The notes under the pieces: generated by a model
Told to the model about the DNA's origin: nothing
The model's input: only the letters and a program-made list of their open reading frames with translations
Databases searched by the model: none
Position numbers and translations under genes: made by a program
Shown: piece by piece, positions 11,826 to 11,907 of the stretch
Position numbering within the stretch: position 1 is the stretch's first letter
Layout: every line of letters starts with the position of its first letter
NCBI GenBank assembly: GCA_003132905.1
Contig: PKZC01000256.1
Span: forward strand, 1-11,907
Direction: 5' to 3'
From: Bryobacterales bacterium
Lineage (GTDB): Bacteria; Acidobacteriota; Terriglobia; Bryobacterales; Bryobacteraceae
Length of the DNA stretch: 11,907 nt

Positions 11826-11907
11826 ATGGCGAAGGAAAAATTTGACCGCAGTAAGCCGCACGTAAACATCGGGACGATCGGACATATCGATCACGGCAAG
11901 ACGACGT
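11826..11907 (+). CDS. tuf: Translation elongation factor Tu, N-terminal fragment
   Basis: Only 27 codons are inside the window; the gene continues past base 11907. The N-terminus [20 protein letters not shown] and the P-loop GHIDHGKTT (19-27) identify EF-Tu, the GTPase that delivers aminoacyl-tRNA to the ribosome. Isoleucine replaces the more common valine in GHVDHGKTT, a mild change. AGGAG at 11810-11814 lies 11 bases from the ATG, a slightly long spacing. Its position after fusA completes the classical rpsL-rpsG-fusA-tuf order. Confidence 0.97.
   Translation, partial: MAKEKFDRSKPHVNIGTIGHIDHGKTT

Noticed and set aside
1..11907. CRISPR arrays, tRNA or rRNA genes, insertion sequences, phage attachment sites
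   Set aside because: No regularly spaced repeats, cloverleaf-like segments, transposase motifs or terminal repeats were seen on reading both strands; a covariance-model search was not possible here.

Overview
The window reads as a moderately GC-rich bacterial chromosome. The best guess is a member of Acidobacteriota (Solibacteres/Bryobacterales-like). This is inferred from the overall protein flavour, the EF-Tu N-terminus and the GAATTCAG-type intergenic repeats, not proven by any marker phylogeny. Two halves can be told apart: an accessory half (1-8455) rich in exported proteins and toxin-antitoxin genes, and a core half (8562-11907) holding the str operon rpsL-rpsG-fusA-tuf.

Layout. 1-697 (minus) is the N-terminal part of a Tat-exported thiamine-diphosphate enzyme. 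Divergent from it are a membrane-anchored TlpA-type thioredoxin (808-1377) and a secreted S41-type peptidase (1431 or 1452-2723). Convergent with these is a minus-strand operon of two tandem secreted paralogues with NTF2-like halves (4681-3743 and 3740-2766). A FitAB-type toxin-antitoxin pair (4778-5439) is followed by a secreted duplicated-beta-domain/TlpA fusion (5514-6734). A Tat-exported metal-dependent amidohydrolase (6735-7754) is fused end to start with it. A second, unrelated VapBC pair (8425-7758, minus) comes next, then the str operon with a TTGACA-17-TATTCT promoter and a leader of roughly 210 nt. tuf is cut by the window end.

How it fits together. Seven of the eleven accessory genes carry export or membrane signals (Tat, Sec or an N-terminal anchor), so this half is mainly an envelope/periplasm inventory: two thioredoxin-fold proteins, a peptidase, two putative NTF2-fold proteins and two Tat enzymes. 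Both toxin-antitoxin pairs share the same architecture: an 81-residue ribbon-helix-helix antitoxin, a GTGA overlap, a PIN toxin starting with GTG, and a palindromic operator lying on the -10 region.

I do not see a clearly new multi-gene system. The most interesting signals are regulatory. First, a set of genes without Shine-Dalgarno sites have a -10-like hexamer only 6-12 nt before the start codon, which suggests leaderless transcripts. Second, there are two well-formed antitoxin operators. Third, an intergenic hairpin repeat has a near-copy inside the str operon. Fourth, the rpsL leader is long and structured.
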